A DNA stretch of 64,000 bases from Tribonema minus (lineage: Eukaryota > Sar > Xanthophyceae > Tribonematales > Tribonemataceae), in NCBI GenBank assembly GCA_017506865.1, contig JAFCMP010000035.1, forward strand, positions 682,001 to 746,000. Direction: 5' to 3'. Below the pieces are notes generated by a model that did not search any database, was not told the DNA's origin, and saw only the letters and a program-made list of their open reading frames with translations. The translations under genes were made by a program, and so were the position numbers. Shown piece by piece: positions 39,310 to 51,655 of the stretch; position 1 is the first letter of the stretch, and the number at the start of each line of letters is the position of its first letter.

Positions 39310-41076
39310 CAATCATAGCAAGAAGCGTTTACGCAAATGGTGCTTCGACCTGATCAATACCAGTGGGTACCAATACCATGTGCTTCGCATCTTTGCAGAT
39401 TTGTGCCTGCCACAGATGGCTGCATGCTGGATCACGCATGAGTGCACAAGGCACCTGCGGTTGAGAAGTGATGCTCGCGTCTTACATGCATCAATGTCAC
39501 CTGGGAGATGCACTATATGCACCTCATCCGCGTAGCTGTCAGAGCCAACTATCACGCGTTTTCGAAAGGCCATACATCTGTTGCGCTGCACCGCTGCACC
39601 ACCATCACCCACTTGATCTGTACAACTCTTTGCGTTAATTTGCAACAGACAAGAGTGAAAGTGTCTGTGACATTTTCCAAGATCGCGCGTGTGTTGACAA
39701 GCGCAGACACATCTGGTAACAAGCACACAATGCAAGGCGCAACACACGCAAAAACAGACAGCACCGCAATCCTTTGATTCACTAAATGTCTCGTGTGGCA
39801 TAAGTCGGCAAACACGCCCTCCACACGTCTTCAGAGCGCCCCCAGATAACTACGGCATGAGTCCTGAGCATTCACAAATTCAACCCAACTTTTCAAAACA
39901 ACTAATGTGATGAAATGGAGCTGCCCAGCCCTGACCCCCAACCGTTGCCAAGCCCCAAGCCAGTCACTGCGCTTGCGCTAATCCTGCTGGCTCGCTTCGC
40001 AAGGCTTGTGCGCATTGGTCATGTTGCAGCAGTGCGTTCACAGCTCAGCAACTGATGTGATCAGGAGGACTACCCCTGGCCCGAACCCTTGAAGTGGTGC
40101 GCAATGAGCGCTGCCACAAATCAAGGGGGCAAGGCAACATGTTGGCAGCTTGCTCCCAGCATCAGAGCTAGTGCCGGCATGCACATTGCACACAGGACTG
40201 CCTGCTCCCTGATAAGGGCAGAGCGGCAGCGTCCATGTCTAGTGAAACTATGCGGCAGAGCAACAGCCACCGAGCACCCAGGTGTTGTGATCGTTTGCTG
40301 GACTAAAGTTGAACCTAAGCCACATTGCACTAGCGCGGCTATAGCTGCCGCCGAATCATCTGCCGCTCCAGTGCCGCCGCCTGCAGAGGCGATCAAGTGC
40401 ATTCGAGGAAAATTGACATCAGAACAATTCCCGATCCGCCACACGCACGGATGTGATTCAGCAGCTGATCATCGTGTGTGACACCTCTTGGTGCCTCTGA
40501 CGGCGGTGATTGGCATTGACCAAGCAGAAAAAAAAGAGGCGCTTGGGTGCAGCTGGCAATGTGTGCAGGCTGTTGCGTAGTTCTGCAGCAGATGTCACAC
40601 TGCAGTGCTTTCACCTGGTGCAGCTGCTCATGCCGGTAAAGGCGCAGATCACGTTGCACTGTGTGCCATTGCCAAGGATGATGCATGTCCGTCACCGAGC
40701 AAACATACCAGTGCCATCAGCCGGCTTAAAGGATGTCCATCACCACCAAATACTAGCACTATCAAAGTGGTCACGGAAGCATGCATCTTGAGGCATGATA
40801 TGACAACACTTTAGTAACGTGAGTGAGCCACAAGCCTTCGGCCACTTGTAAGTGATGCACTGCCCCCCAACTCGAGGTTATTGACAACTTGCAACCTCAA
40901 TGAGAATGACACCGAATCAAACGGCCTTCGTATTCTCAGTAGTGCGTTCCTATTTCTTTGATCAACTTCGGGCAACAATCGAACCGCCGGCAGCGATGCT
41001 CACCATGCTGAGGTTTGCACTAATCGAACCAAGCCGATGATTGAATGCGTCAAACCTGATGTAGATTTACTCTTAC

Positions 41077-44000
41077 CGTCAGACCAAGGTTCCCGACCTC
41101 AAGTGCATTCAGCGTGCTTAATATCACAGTGGTGTAGGCTTTGCTTGGCTCCAACACTACTGCACTCACCTTGATGAGTTTTGCGGCATTATTGTACTCA
41201 GGCCTTGTTGACGAAGTTTGCAGCACCTGCATACACCAGCACAACAATGTGCAGCGATGGTGCGTATACACACGAGGGTCAGAGCCAGCACTCACGAGCC
41301 GCGTACCACTGCCATTGCACTGTGATGATATTCACAAGAATGGTGTCCCCACAACAGCTGTCAGATCACCTTCATTGTCCACAGTGGTGGCTGCAAAGGG
41401 ACCAAGGCAATTTTGGTCTGTGTGCTCTTGATTCCCACGCCGTGAAGCAGGCACAGCGTACTGGGGCATGATGATGCTCCCGTAAGCACGTGATCCTCAC
41501 CCCAATTCCAACGTCACACAGGTTGTGTGCAGCTGCGCACATGATCAAAGCAGCACAAATATGTAGATGTTGACACTGCGCACACAATGACAACAGCGCA
41601 CGGCGTATCCACCATACGACTAGGGTTGCCCAAACCTGCCAAATAAATCAACACATATTTGCTGTCACCCCACAGGCGTGAGCATCCAAAACGACTGGTG
41701 CTGTGCACGGCGCTTTCGGGATGTGCAAGCTTCAATGTGATGTGTTGATTATCTACATGGTCTGCTAGTGTTGGCACTGTTGGCCACAATGCCAGACATG
41801 ATGCTTTTGTGCTCTGTCAACAAGAACAAACGCTCATCATGTGAGCAGCTTACCACTGGGTCGCTGCCACGCTCGGCGTATATGACCTGCAAGCCACCCA
41901 AAGCAGCAGCGGTCATTGACATTATTGCAGAGTCAGAAAAAGGTTTGCACCAGACACAGGAGGGCAGCAGGAATGCGCAGGTCAAAGACGCTGTGCAATG
42001 CAACTGTGAAGGGAGCTCTCCATGATGGTGGCATTGCTGCCGAAACGTACAATTGAGCTGCTTTTGAGTGCAATATGCAGGCTGTTGTCATGACAGTACA
42101 TGCCACAAGTGCGAACAAGCAGGCTGTTGACAGCAATGGGCCATGAAGCACGGTATGGCCATGTGCATGAGTGCGTGCACAAGCAGCGTAACCCTAACCC
42201 TAGCGGTGGACAGCAACGATGCGCGCGAGCCGCTGGCAACGTCATGTTGGGTGTGCGCTCTTTGAGGGTTTGTCCAACCCTAGGGGTAGGGCAGGGCATC
42301 AGCGCTCACCTGCCAGTCTTCCGGGTACCGCCGGAACAGCCAGCCTTCTGGCAGGGCCTTCAAGTAGTACACTGGCTCAAAATTCTGTGACAGAGCGGAC
42401 CAGCACAACCATCGTCAGTAAATCAGCAATACTGCCGTCGACTGGGAGGTACAACCCCTGACTTGTCGATGATTGAATTGCAGATCCCTGAGGCAGGTTT
42501 TAACTGCCCCGATATCAAGCGCTTAGACCAAAGACGTCTAAATTTCTAGGGCTTTCAAACTTCAGGGTATTTTGATTAGCTCCGCTCAAGAGGGGGGGAT
42601 TTCCATGGGATACGAAAAAAAAGGAGCTCCGGTGCGCGTGCAATGCCTGCGCTCACAGCGCCCATGCAAGCTGGCAGGTGAAAGCGGGCGCTACCTACGC
42701 TCAGCCAGTTTTCAGAGTACTTGCCTTAATGAATCTGTCCTTGGCAGCGTGCAGCCCTGGGTAGACGAGCTTGGGGTAGTACCCGCCCCTGACCTTGTCC
42801 AGACTGCCGTTGAGCACCACCATCGATGGCTGGCCCGCTGAGACAGCAGTGGCAAAGGCGCCACAGTGGAGTGCGCAATCTGGCGTCACCGGCAAGTACG
42901 CTGCGCTTGTGCTGCAGTGAAGGATTGAAGAAGTACCAGTGGTGCATTGCAATGCCAGCCACTGACCGTGCCAGAGCGGCTTTGTCCACGGAGCTGGTGT
43001 TATTCTTGGAGTACAATGTGGCCGCATCGGTTTGGCTGGTGCTCTGCCTATCACGTACACGACTGCTCAAGAGCTCAACTGCCTACGCACCTCACCAAGC
43101 CGTTTCTTTAGTTTGAAAGCGAAAGCGTGGCTTGAGGCCTTCAGGCGCCTATGAGAACTTCGTGACAGCCTGACCACCTCTGAGGGCCGGCCCTGGCAAA
43201 TAATGTGTTCCAGGGCTGGGCAATCTGAAATCAAACGAGCAAAAGTGCATGATTGACGCTATCCTGACCAGTTGAAGAGGTGAAACACTGACTCACTATG
43301 GCAAGGCATGGTGTGTGATTGCTGTTCAGGTCGCAGCAGCAGCCGCGGAATAAGGTATGATGTCACAAAATGAAGACGATTCTTGACAGATGCGCTGTTG
43401 TGAAGTGCCATCCAGACTGATCCAATGCAGCCAAGCACATAAATGTGACAATCAGTTGCATCGTAACGCGCCAAATTTTTCTTGTGGTGTCATCGACAAC
43501 AATGTCTAAGTAGCACTCAGATGTGAGATGGGGCTCAATCCGTCCCCCATCCATCGCCTTGGTTTTACAAAACTCACAAGCGTATGTACTGCCACGTCAT
43601 TGCCATTGGCTCTTCATGTACATGGCTCAATTATGGGGTCAGCACTGGAAGGAATTCCATCATCACCTGCCCCGGCAGCTTGTCGGGCCTTTGCACCGGC
43701 CGCATATAGAGTGTCCAACTGCAGGGACAGCAGGGCACAACATAGCACTCAGCTCCCTGAAAGTTGAGTCAATGTAGCTTGGCAGTGACTTCGCGCAGAG
43801 GCCAATGTGTGTTTCGGAAAAGATTGAACAGCAGCATTGAGGTACCTAGTACAAGTAGCTCGCAACTCTTTTGTTGTGCTTCGTGGGTGCCAAGAGCAAA
43901 TGACAAGGGTGCACAGGCCGATGAAAACCAAAATCCGCAGCATGCTTCAAGTAGGGCAAGTATGGTGAGCATTTATGTATATAATTGTGCGCTGCTAATA

Positions 44001-47000
44001 AATCACCGCCGGCGAGCATGCCTTCATGCACATGATGGACGTGAACTGCAGGAGCAGGTGTGACAAGTTGGCAATTCGCGTCGACAATTTGCACTGCCAA
44101 TGACGTCAGGCTCACATCTGCCTGGCTGGCGTGCAAGGCAAGGTAGTTATGCCCATCAACGGGCAATGCATGCAGATCAACGACGCCGTAAAGCAGCTTA
44201 TGAAGACTCGGGACGAACACAACAGGGATGCCCTAAAGCGAGGCCTCCACTGCTGAAGCCCGTGGTAACACCACAGTGCCTCATGAGGGGCTTGAGTTGC
44301 GTGCCTGCAGGTGTTCAAAATGGTCAAAGATACAAGCTCATCAGCTTGTGGTAGGTTCACATCATATTCACTGACCTGTATCCACTCATCGATGTTGAAG
44401 CCAGGCTGCACCACCAGCTGCAGGTCGCAACCGCCGTCTGCAGCTGCCCGTTTTCCTAGTGCTTCCTGCATAAGCAAGAAACGCGACAGCGGCAGCGATG
44501 AATAAGGTCACACATGTTTGCACTGCTCCGCTCATAGGCACGTCAGTGTCCCAGGAGTCGTCACGAGCTGTGCGCTGCCCTCAAATATCGCAATTTGGCT
44601 GTGCCCTCCATGGCGCGGCACGCACTTCTTGCAGGGCTTCCTGCCAAGTCGCACAGATAGCGCGCTTCGACAACTCCCACATCACACAGCCAATGCTCTG
44701 TGCATCCTTCCAGTAGCTCAAGGCAACCGTGCCCAGTTCACAAGCTGCTCTGGAAAGACTGCCGCTTGCACCAAGGACAAGTCCTGGCGGCCTGCCTGCT
44801 GGGTGCCTACGGCATACATACCCTCCTGCTCCGTACCTACCTTGATGCTGGTGACCCGAAACGGCAGGCTGCCGCTGGCGCCCCCGGTGAATGCCTTCGC
44901 CGCCAGCTTGGCCTCGCCCGGGTCGGCAAACACTGCCCACAGCGCTTTGCCTGTCACCCAACGAGACGCAGTGAAGGAGCATGAGACACTGGCCACAGTG
45001 CTTTGCCAGTCACCCATGTCACCCAAAAAAGGACGCAGTGAAGCAACATGAGGAGCAGTTGCGGCATTCAGCGAGTAACGCAGAGGTGTGTCGCATGACA
45101 ATGTACAAAGCTGCTCGCTGGTGGGCCAGCAAGTCCAATGTGTTTAGGTGCGAGCCCTACTCGAACTGTGCCTCCAGCTGCAGTGCAAACCATCAATCTG
45201 CGCTGGCGGTAAGGCAAGCGCGGCATCTCCAGGCTACGTATCTCGCAGCCCGTCATGTTCAAGAGAGAGTTGGCTGCTGCTGCACGGCAGCTGATCATCA
45301 AAGCGCGTGTGATGCATGTAGTTGTGCTGCATACCGCCTTTAAACTGTGTGGTGTGTACATGGTATACTTTAATATACGTGTCAGATACCCCAAAGAAGT
45401 ATCACCAACTGAGCATGCACGTAAAGGCGCAGATCCTCCTGCACGTACCCATTTTAGCAGAGAAAGCGCGCATGAGCTCCCTGGCAAACCCGCGATTTGC
45501 GTCCAGAGTCTCGCCCAACGATATGTCCAGTTTCCCCTGCATGCCAAATAACACGCATCCTGATCAGTGTGGGCGCACGCTGAAACAAAGTTCGGATTAG
45601 TGGGCGGGCAGTCAGTGACGCACAAAGGCATTGACCCGGTGACAGCCTAAGCAGGGGAGGGTGTGTGTGTGTGTGTGCCAGCAAGTGGGACAGTGCGAAC
45701 GTGAATGTGCACCAAAAAGCAAGTCGATCTCTATAATAGTGGGGTTGCATACTCCAAGATGGTAGATCGTAACATGACAAGGTTCTGAAGGCAACATGTT
45801 TGCATTCAATGAGCCGTACTTGCGGGAACTTCAACTGCTGAAATACTTGTGTGAACGTGCTGCATACCCATGTTTCAGCTACAGCAGCTCTAGAGAGCGG
45901 TGAAAAACAACAAAGTCGAGATATTGAAGACATCGACTTGAAATTGGCAGTTATAGAGACCTAAAGCAGCCCACGGGTTCCTGACGTGATACCGCAATAT
46001 TAGTGCCACAACTGGACAACACCGGGAGCTAGCCACAGATTGCCAATCATCAAGCAAACTTGCAGAGGCGTACTACTTTGAAAAACCTTGAATAATGGCT
46101 CAGGCAGCATGAAGGCCTAGTCTGCGCTTTGTCAGCGCTGATACCCAGCAGCACATGGTACAAGTCATACTTTTCTTCACTAGCCCTCGAGTTGCCTCAA
46201 CAGTAGCCAGCAGGGCCCACAGAACTAATGCTTAGGCGATGTCATGAAAAGCCGCTGCCAGACAATTCAAGAACATATAAATGTTCAAGATGGAAAGCTG
46301 GTGATGTGGCTGGAGCTTTTCACAGCAATTGTGATGTTCATGGCAACGCCAGTAGAAGGGGCAACTGAAGCAGCAACTCTTGTCATATGTATACTGTTGG
46401 TGATATATTGTGCCTTGAGGCTTGCATATTCCATGAATTCTTCGGTCATTAAATTGCAGCCACCAAGGTCAGCTTCACTCACGACCATATAGTCACGTCA
46501 GTTGAGAGACGTCTGATACCGAGTGCCACTGTGCATCCAGGTGGTGCCTATGCGATGATGCAGGTGTTGTCTATGCGATGGTGTGCATGTCGGTACACGT
46601 ATGTGTCTGTGAGTGCCGTCAAGTATCAATGTGTCGTACAGGTACCAACGTATCGATGTGTCGCACAGATGTCGGGGCGCATGCAATTGCATGCCAGTGC
46701 GCATACACTGCACGCACTTGATTGTGCAAAAATGGAGGCTCAATTCAAGCAAGCATCGTGTTTTTACATCTCCAGACAATACCAACCCATCAGGGACGTA
46801 AAGCTTGGGGCGCCTGAGTCTATTCCACAAAACCTTATGTCATATCTGATGTTCAATGATCGTTTGGTTTGCAACGTTCATGTGATGCATCTGAGCATAC
46901 AGGCGCTGCACTCACCTTCACGGGTGGAAACTCCAATTCAATAAGGGAAACGCCATTCTGCAGATGCAAATACATACAGGTCCCGAGTACAGCGGGTCAG

Positions 47001-47621
47001 CTGCGAATAAGCACATCATAATTCAAGCTAAAATTCAGATTATTGCTGCCACTGCAAGGATAAGAGCACATCCCTGAGGCAACAATCCCAGTACTTGGGA
47101 AGCAGCAGATGTATTCGGCACATAGTGCCATATTCGTGCAGCCTGCGTTCGTATAAGACAAGGTTGCATATTCCAAAATACCAAGAAGCTGCTGAGCATG
47201 TGGCAACAAAGCCTATACTACCCATTCATGACAGCCTGCGTTCCTGTGCCGCACTTGATCAGGGCAGCACAATAGGGCTTGTCGCCATGAACGCTGCACT
47301 GCCAAACAACTTCGGCGCTTGCCTGGCAGTGCGCTGCATCTGCCTTCACGCCTGCACTGATACTTGCGAGCGTTGTCGCTTACAACTCAAAAATTAGCCA
47401 GAGAGCGGCATCACATGCGCCAATGCCTGCCAAGTGGCTGACCCAGGCAGCAGAACAGTCATCAGGCGCAACAAAATGAGGCTGCGGCTTGCCTTTATTG
47501 CCGCCTGTGTCGCCGCGGTGCACTCCCTCATGACAGCTCCGTAGGGCTTGTCGCCATCAGGCAGCGGCGTCAGCATTGAGCACTGCAGCCGCGCTGCCGC
47601 TGTTGCAGTGTGTGCGCGCAT
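41077..47621 (-). CDS. DUF1995 domain protein (plastid LPA3-like), partial exon model
   Basis: Exons on minus in order are 47493-47621 (ATG 47621), 46916-46957, 44841-44950, 44376-44465, 42725-42837, 42310-42384 and 41854-41886, with 41077-41159 uncertain. The translated blocks follow the DUF1995 family: AATQAAIK, then NGVSLIELEFPPVK, WAVFADPGEAKLAAKAF, LPFRVTSIKEAL, DLQLVVQPGFNIDEW, MVVLNGSLDKVRGGYYPKL, and FEPVYYLKALPEGWLFRRYP with EDWQVIYAER. The family occurs in cyanobacteria and plastids; plant LPA3 helps assemble photosystem II. At least one exon is missing between 46916 and 44950 and a short one between 44376 and 42837, and the C-terminal end is unresolved. A transit peptide may lie in an unseen 5' exon. 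Donors after 47493 and 42725 read AAG|GCAAGC and AAG|GCAAGT. The photosystem role is family knowledge; substrate or partner cannot be read here. Confidence 0.72.
44929..45045. repeat. Exon-edge duplication in the DUF1995 gene
   Basis: The 5' edge of exon 44841-44950 with its upstream intron flank (CACTGCCCACAGCGCTTTGC then TGTCACCCA) recurs 56 bp away as CACTGGCCACAGTGCTTTGC then AGTCACCCA. The copy at about 44987 has lost the AG acceptor, so it should not splice. Confidence 0.75.
45660..45677. repeat. (TG)n microsatellite
   Basis: Nine TG units in an intron of the DUF1995 gene. Confidence 0.9.
47230..47310. repeat. Fragment resembling exon 1 of the DUF1995 gene
   Basis: AGGGCTTGTCGCCATGAACG with following GCTGCACTGCC resembles AGGGCTTGTCGCCATCAGGC within exon 47493-47621. 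It lies in the first intron and is probably a diverged exon-derived copy. The match is short. Confidence 0.4.
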
Positions 47622-49452
47622 GGCTCCGTATCTTATGCTCAAGTGAGGAGCTTAACGTACAGGATGGGAAAGCAAGAGACAAAGGCGATCAACACAAGTT
47701 GGACACATGATGCCATGACAGTGTGTGGGCACTGAAATGCACTCGCGGTCGTCGCTATGGAGGGCCATGAGTTTTGAGCACTGCTCCTGCGAGAGCATTA
47801 TGCAGCCTTCACAAGGCAACACGGCGGTCAGTAGGCACCAAGAAATTAACGGTGGCGGTCAGCTGAGACTACACTCCCAGAGTGGCAAGTACACACCAAC
47901 AGAGCAAGGAGACTGACGGATCCATCAACGGATCACCAACAGCACATCAGGCAGAAACCGATTACTTTGGCGATTGCCCTGCTCTTCTAGTACATCAGCG
48001 ATACTCGTGCAGATATGATTTCCAGAGACTGGCAGCATATGGCAAGCCTTGTAAGGCACTGCATGTGCAATGCTGCCTCGAGACGTTTCCACGGAAAAGC
48101 CGTGTGAGCACGCTTTGCGTGCATCCGTTGCGCGCTTGAAGACGGCAATGGTTTTGCAATTCAATGAAGTAGTGGCCATTGCCAGCGCAGCAATGTAGGC
48201 TACAGTAGCGTGGAAAGGCGCACACATCCCTCATGCGAGTTTGAATTTCAGTCACCAGCTCACCGAAAGCAGTTCCTGTGGCTGCGCCATACGCTGCAAT
48301 CAGCGCTGCGGCGACAGATCCCCTGCGCATAACCATCAGCCCAACCCCACTTCCACACAGCACAGCACAGCAGAGGTCACAAGCACATCATGATCTGTGA
48401 AGTTGACATCCCACTGTTGAAGAGATTTTTTTTCAATCCCCACTGTTGAAGTTATATACTGGGTTCCTGTTGAAAGTGGGGTGGCTCGGGGTCTTCCGTG
48501 GTCCACTGCTTCAGCCCCCCCTCCCTCCGGGGGCGGGGCCTAGGTGGGCTGCGCTCAAAGCATTTTGCCGCAGCCCTGATACTGATGCGTGTCTGAAAAG
48601 TGCCCAATTCAGCAAGAATAGTATGGTGCATTACAAGAGTTCTGTTTTAAACGAACTCGCCATGAATGCAACGTGTACAGGTCGAGACACCTATGCCAGC
48701 CTGAGGTGGAAAGTGCCATAGACAAAATGACGCTTTGCAATGATGCACGAAAGACAACAAAATTCTCAATATGTGGCACAAGACGTAACGCTGTGTGCCA
48801 TGTGCCAAGTAATACGTGACGACATGTGACATCACAAGCGAGATGTTATCATCTAGGAGTATAGCAACAGATGAAGCTTTGAGTTGAGGCACTTTGCCCC
48901 ACTGACAAAGAATGCGGAACAAACACAATCGTACGCAATACCACCATAACAATGCGTATTGAGTCATGGAAATTGTTCATGTGCCCTTTTGAATTTCTGC
49001 ATGGGATCGTGGACCTTTGCTGAAGAGCGCTGCTGAAGAGCGCAGCTGAGCATCAACTCAACTCATTGTGTGCCACACTTCCTGGCACAGTCATGTAATG
49101 ACTGCAATCCATGTTCACAGAGATCATCACAATTCGTGAATATATACAGCAGCTCCTTGCACCAGCGCACAGTGCTCCAGATGACCATACAGCATATCAT
49201 CAAACGTCATACATACTGTCACCGCCACCAAGCCAAAGCCCAGATTGCGCAGAAGACGTTGACCATCGCTGCTGTGCCACCAGCGCAACTACCACCACAC
49301 CACTGCTGCAACACCACCACCTGCGCCGTGATCATGACTCGGTGCGCCGAGACTGCATCTTGCACTGCATCTGTCAAGTAGTCGCTTCAACCTGGACTGC
49401 ATGCACTTCACCCATCAAGCCGCCAGTTTGACTGTCGTAATTAAGGCCATGG
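47622..49452. other. Upstream region of the DUF1995 gene
   Basis: No further exon recognised, though a 5' exon encoding a transit peptide could lie here. Short frames only. A duplicated CCCACTGTTGAAG occurs near 48409 and 48440. Confidence 0.4.
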
Positions 49453-49460
49453 AGTACAGT
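49453..49460. repeat. Left 8-bp target-site duplication
   Basis: AGTACAGT, identical to 50191-50198 on the other side of the hAT element. Confidence 0.9.
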
Positions 49461-50190
49461 TAGGGTTGGCACGTGCGTAGATAGTATATATACGGTATAT
49501 TGGTACATACGCGTATATATACGCGTAGACGCCGAAACGGGGCGTATATTCGCGTATACGCTTTTGCACCGCTGTGGTGCTCACGAGCGCTGCCCGTGGC
49601 CCAGCGCATGCCAAGGGTAAGGTGGCTAGGGCTATCTGGGGGCCAGAAGCGGAAAGGCAGGGCTGAGCGGTGGTCTCAAGCCACAGAAGGCGCCTGCACA
49701 GCCTGAACTTGGCAATTCAGTGGCTCAGGCAGCTTCGCACCTGGCCAGCAGAGCCTGCATGAGCCTTCACGGCTTGTTCTGTCGGTGATGTGGAAGAGGA
49801 CGATGGGAAGGGAGTCGCTGCACATGCTGACAGACACGCTGCCCTCTGACGAGGCGCAGCTTTTCAGCGGCACCATGCGGTCGGCGCACTCAGGCCGTAA
49901 CCAAGCTTCTTTTGGCATTTCGGCCAACTTCAAGAAAATCCCAGACTTCAAGTGTTGCTCTGATGACACTTTATGAAGGCAATTATTTCTAGTGTCTGCA
50001 TGTCTGTAATCAGCACCCTGAGCCCGTTCGAATGCACCTGGTTTCAGAGAAATCTAAAGACGACAAGTCGTCGTAGCGAGATTTGGCTTTGTCAGATACG
50101 CTAATATACGCAGTATATACGTATTGTACGCCAAAAATACGTATATATGCGGGTATGCAAAATCCAAATATACGCAATGTGCCAACCCTA
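49461..50190. mobile_element. Non-autonomous hAT-type DNA transposon
   Basis: The left end reads TAGGGTTGGCACGTGCGTA and the right end, reverse complemented, TAGGGTTGGCACATTGCGTA; the outer 12 bp are identical. Directly outside both ends stands AGTACAGT (49453-49460 and 50191-50198), an 8-bp target-site duplication. Short TIRs with an 8-bp duplication are diagnostic for the hAT superfamily. Subterminal zones (49485-49560 and 50100-50175) repeat ATATACG-type words, as in transposase-binding regions. The 730 bp hold no transposase; the longest frame (minus, about 49676-49969) has no motif I recognise. Confidence 0.9.
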
Positions 50191-50198
50191 AGTACAGT
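50191..50198. repeat. Right 8-bp target-site duplication
   Basis: AGTACAGT, identical to 49453-49460. No mismatch, which suggests a fairly recent insertion. Confidence 0.9.
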
Positions 50199-50513
50199 AT
50201 ATATGTGATTCCTATCATGATCTCCCAACCGGCTTGCGAGCAGGATACAGAGTTGCGAGCAGGATGCAAGACTAACAGGCACTTCTCAAAGGCGGAAGTG
50301 CAATGCTGGTGTACACGGCTCATGAAAGCCTAAGTATAAGGTGCTGTGTGCCCAGTTTTGTCAATGTACATTCATGCATATCAGTGCCCGTATTTTGACC
50401 ACAGTGGGCCCAGCACCGCTGCAACTACAAGACAATGCGGACCTGGAAAATGTAAAATACAAAGAAACCACACACACAAATGATGGATCCACACCCGCAA
50501 ATACATGTGTATG

Positions 50514-50518
50514 TTACA
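50514..50518 (-). promoter_or_regulatory. Possible TGTAA poly(A) signal of the ankyrin gene
   Basis: On minus, TGTAA lies 88 nt past the stop codon at 50606, a plausible 3' UTR length. It fits chlorophyte usage but could be chance. Confidence 0.35.
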
Positions 50519-50605
50519 AATATATAACATTGGTGCGGTGCAATGGAGCATGCACGCGCAAGGTAACGGTGACGCGCCTTTGAAGCTGTCTGCAAGTGTC
50601 CACCG

Positions 50606-51655
50606 CTACACGCAGCCGCATGCCTGAGCAGCCTGTACTATGCGCTGCAGCTGTGCGTATCGCGACCTACTTGTATCGCTGCACGGGCAGCCATTTGCCA
50701 GCGCCCACTCTACCGTTGACATAACCCTGTGGACGTGGGGATTCGCAACAGTGTACTCTATCCACTCTAAGAATGCCAGGGTTGACTCTCCGTCCCACGG
50801 GCAGCCGTGCGCCCGCAGCGACTGCAGGAGGTTTGGGCGCCCGGCCGCAGCGGCTGTCGCGCACGCCCTTGGGTTGAAGGGACAGCCTATCTCCTGCAGC
50901 CACAGAAGAACGTGCATGTGGCCTCCGCTCACGGCTGCTGGGTATGCGTTGGGGTGCAAGGGGCAGCCGTTCGCGTGCGCCCACTGTAGGAGCTGAAGGT
51001 GGCCATTTAAGGCCGCGTCGTACCACGTCCTGCCGTCCCACGGGCAGCCGTGGCTTCGCGCGTATTGGAGTATGCCTAGGTGGCCGCCTTCTGCGGCGCC
51101 ATTGCATGTCCCTTCGCTCCACTCGCATCCCGCGCTGCGCGCCCACTTGAGCACCTCCAGGTGCCCGCCCAGCGCCGCCGCAGCGCACGTGCTGGAGTTT
51201 ATGTCGCACCCGGTGGCGAGAGCCCACTGTAGCACCTCCAGGCGCCCCGCATGCGCCGCTGCTGCGCTTGCATGTCTGCTCCAGGGGTATCCCTGGGCAT
51301 GCACCCACTGAAGCATCTGCAGATGCCCGCGCTCAGCTGCAGCCGCGCATATGCCCTCAAGCAGAGCCCGGCACGCGCCGTTATTGGCTCGTAGATGTAG
51401 ATACTGCAACACTTGGAGAGGACCGCAAGCGGCAGCGTGCTCCAGCAGAAATATACTTTCCTTGCTCCCGTATGAAATCGCCCACTGTATCAGGGGCACG
51501 GACGCAACCATGGCCCGCGCACTCGTTTCTTTCTGTGATTGGGCCCGCCCCTGCTGCTGCATGCTACTGGCGTACAGCGCGCGCCACCCCGTGCTCACGG
51601 ACGCAAGCTGGAGGTAGTGTCCATGCGGCAAAAACTCGAAGACTTTTGTCCACAT
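50606..51655 (-). CDS. F-box-like/ankyrin-repeat protein, intronless
   Basis: A single open frame of 349 residues. The first ATG (51655) starts MWTKVFEFLPHGHYLQLASV then STGWRALYAS, like a degenerate F-box (W-x2-VF, then LASV-x3-WR). From about residue 60 the protein is a run of roughly nine ankyrin-type units of about 27 residues, for example HLEVLKWARSAGCEWSEGTC and HLQLLQWAHANGCPLHPNAY, with the recurrent GHLxxLQWAxxxGCPW pattern. Such GCPW-type ankyrin proteins form large families in algae and some giant viruses. F-box plus repeats suggests a substrate receptor for SCF ubiquitin ligase; that role is inference. It is divergent from the LRR gene, 327 bp apart. The lack of introns contrasts with the neighbouring genes and could reflect retroposition or transfer. 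Confidence 0.88.
   Translation of the reverse strand: MWTKVFEFLPHGHYLQLASVSTGWRALYASSMQQQGRAQSQKETSARAMVASVPLIQWAISYGSKESIFLLEHAAACGPLQVLQYLHLRANNGACRALLEGICAAAAERGHLQMLQWVHAQGYPWSRHASAAAAHAGRLEVLQWALATGCDINSSTCAAAALGGHLEVLKWARSAGCEWSEGTCNGAAEGGHLGILQYARSHGCPWDGRTWYDAALNGHLQLLQWAHANGCPLHPNAYPAAVSGGHMHVLLWLQEIGCPFNPRACATAAAAGRPNLLQSLRAHGCPWDGESTLAFLEWIEYTVANPHVHRVMSTVEWALANGCPCSDTSRSRYAQLQRIVQAAQACGCV

Larger units (their letters stand above)
38929..41050. other. Intergenic, 3' flank of the ARM-like gene
   Basis: No exon recognised. It holds a TGTAA word at 39305 and a 21-G run at 39149-39169. Open frames here have no family resemblance. Confidence 0.45.

Noticed and set aside
42187..42200. 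CCCTAA repeats as a chromosome end
   Set aside because: Only two units, flanked by coding exons of the DUF1995 gene; interstitial.
43846..44220. 124-codon minus frame as an additional DUF1995 exon
   Set aside because: It matches no family block and would not splice in phase between exons 44376-44465 and 42725-42837.
44581..44720. Minus-strand stretch reading AQSIGCVMWEL, like kinase subdomain IX
   Set aside because: No other kinase motif, lies inside the DUF1995 gene and does not fit its exon phases.
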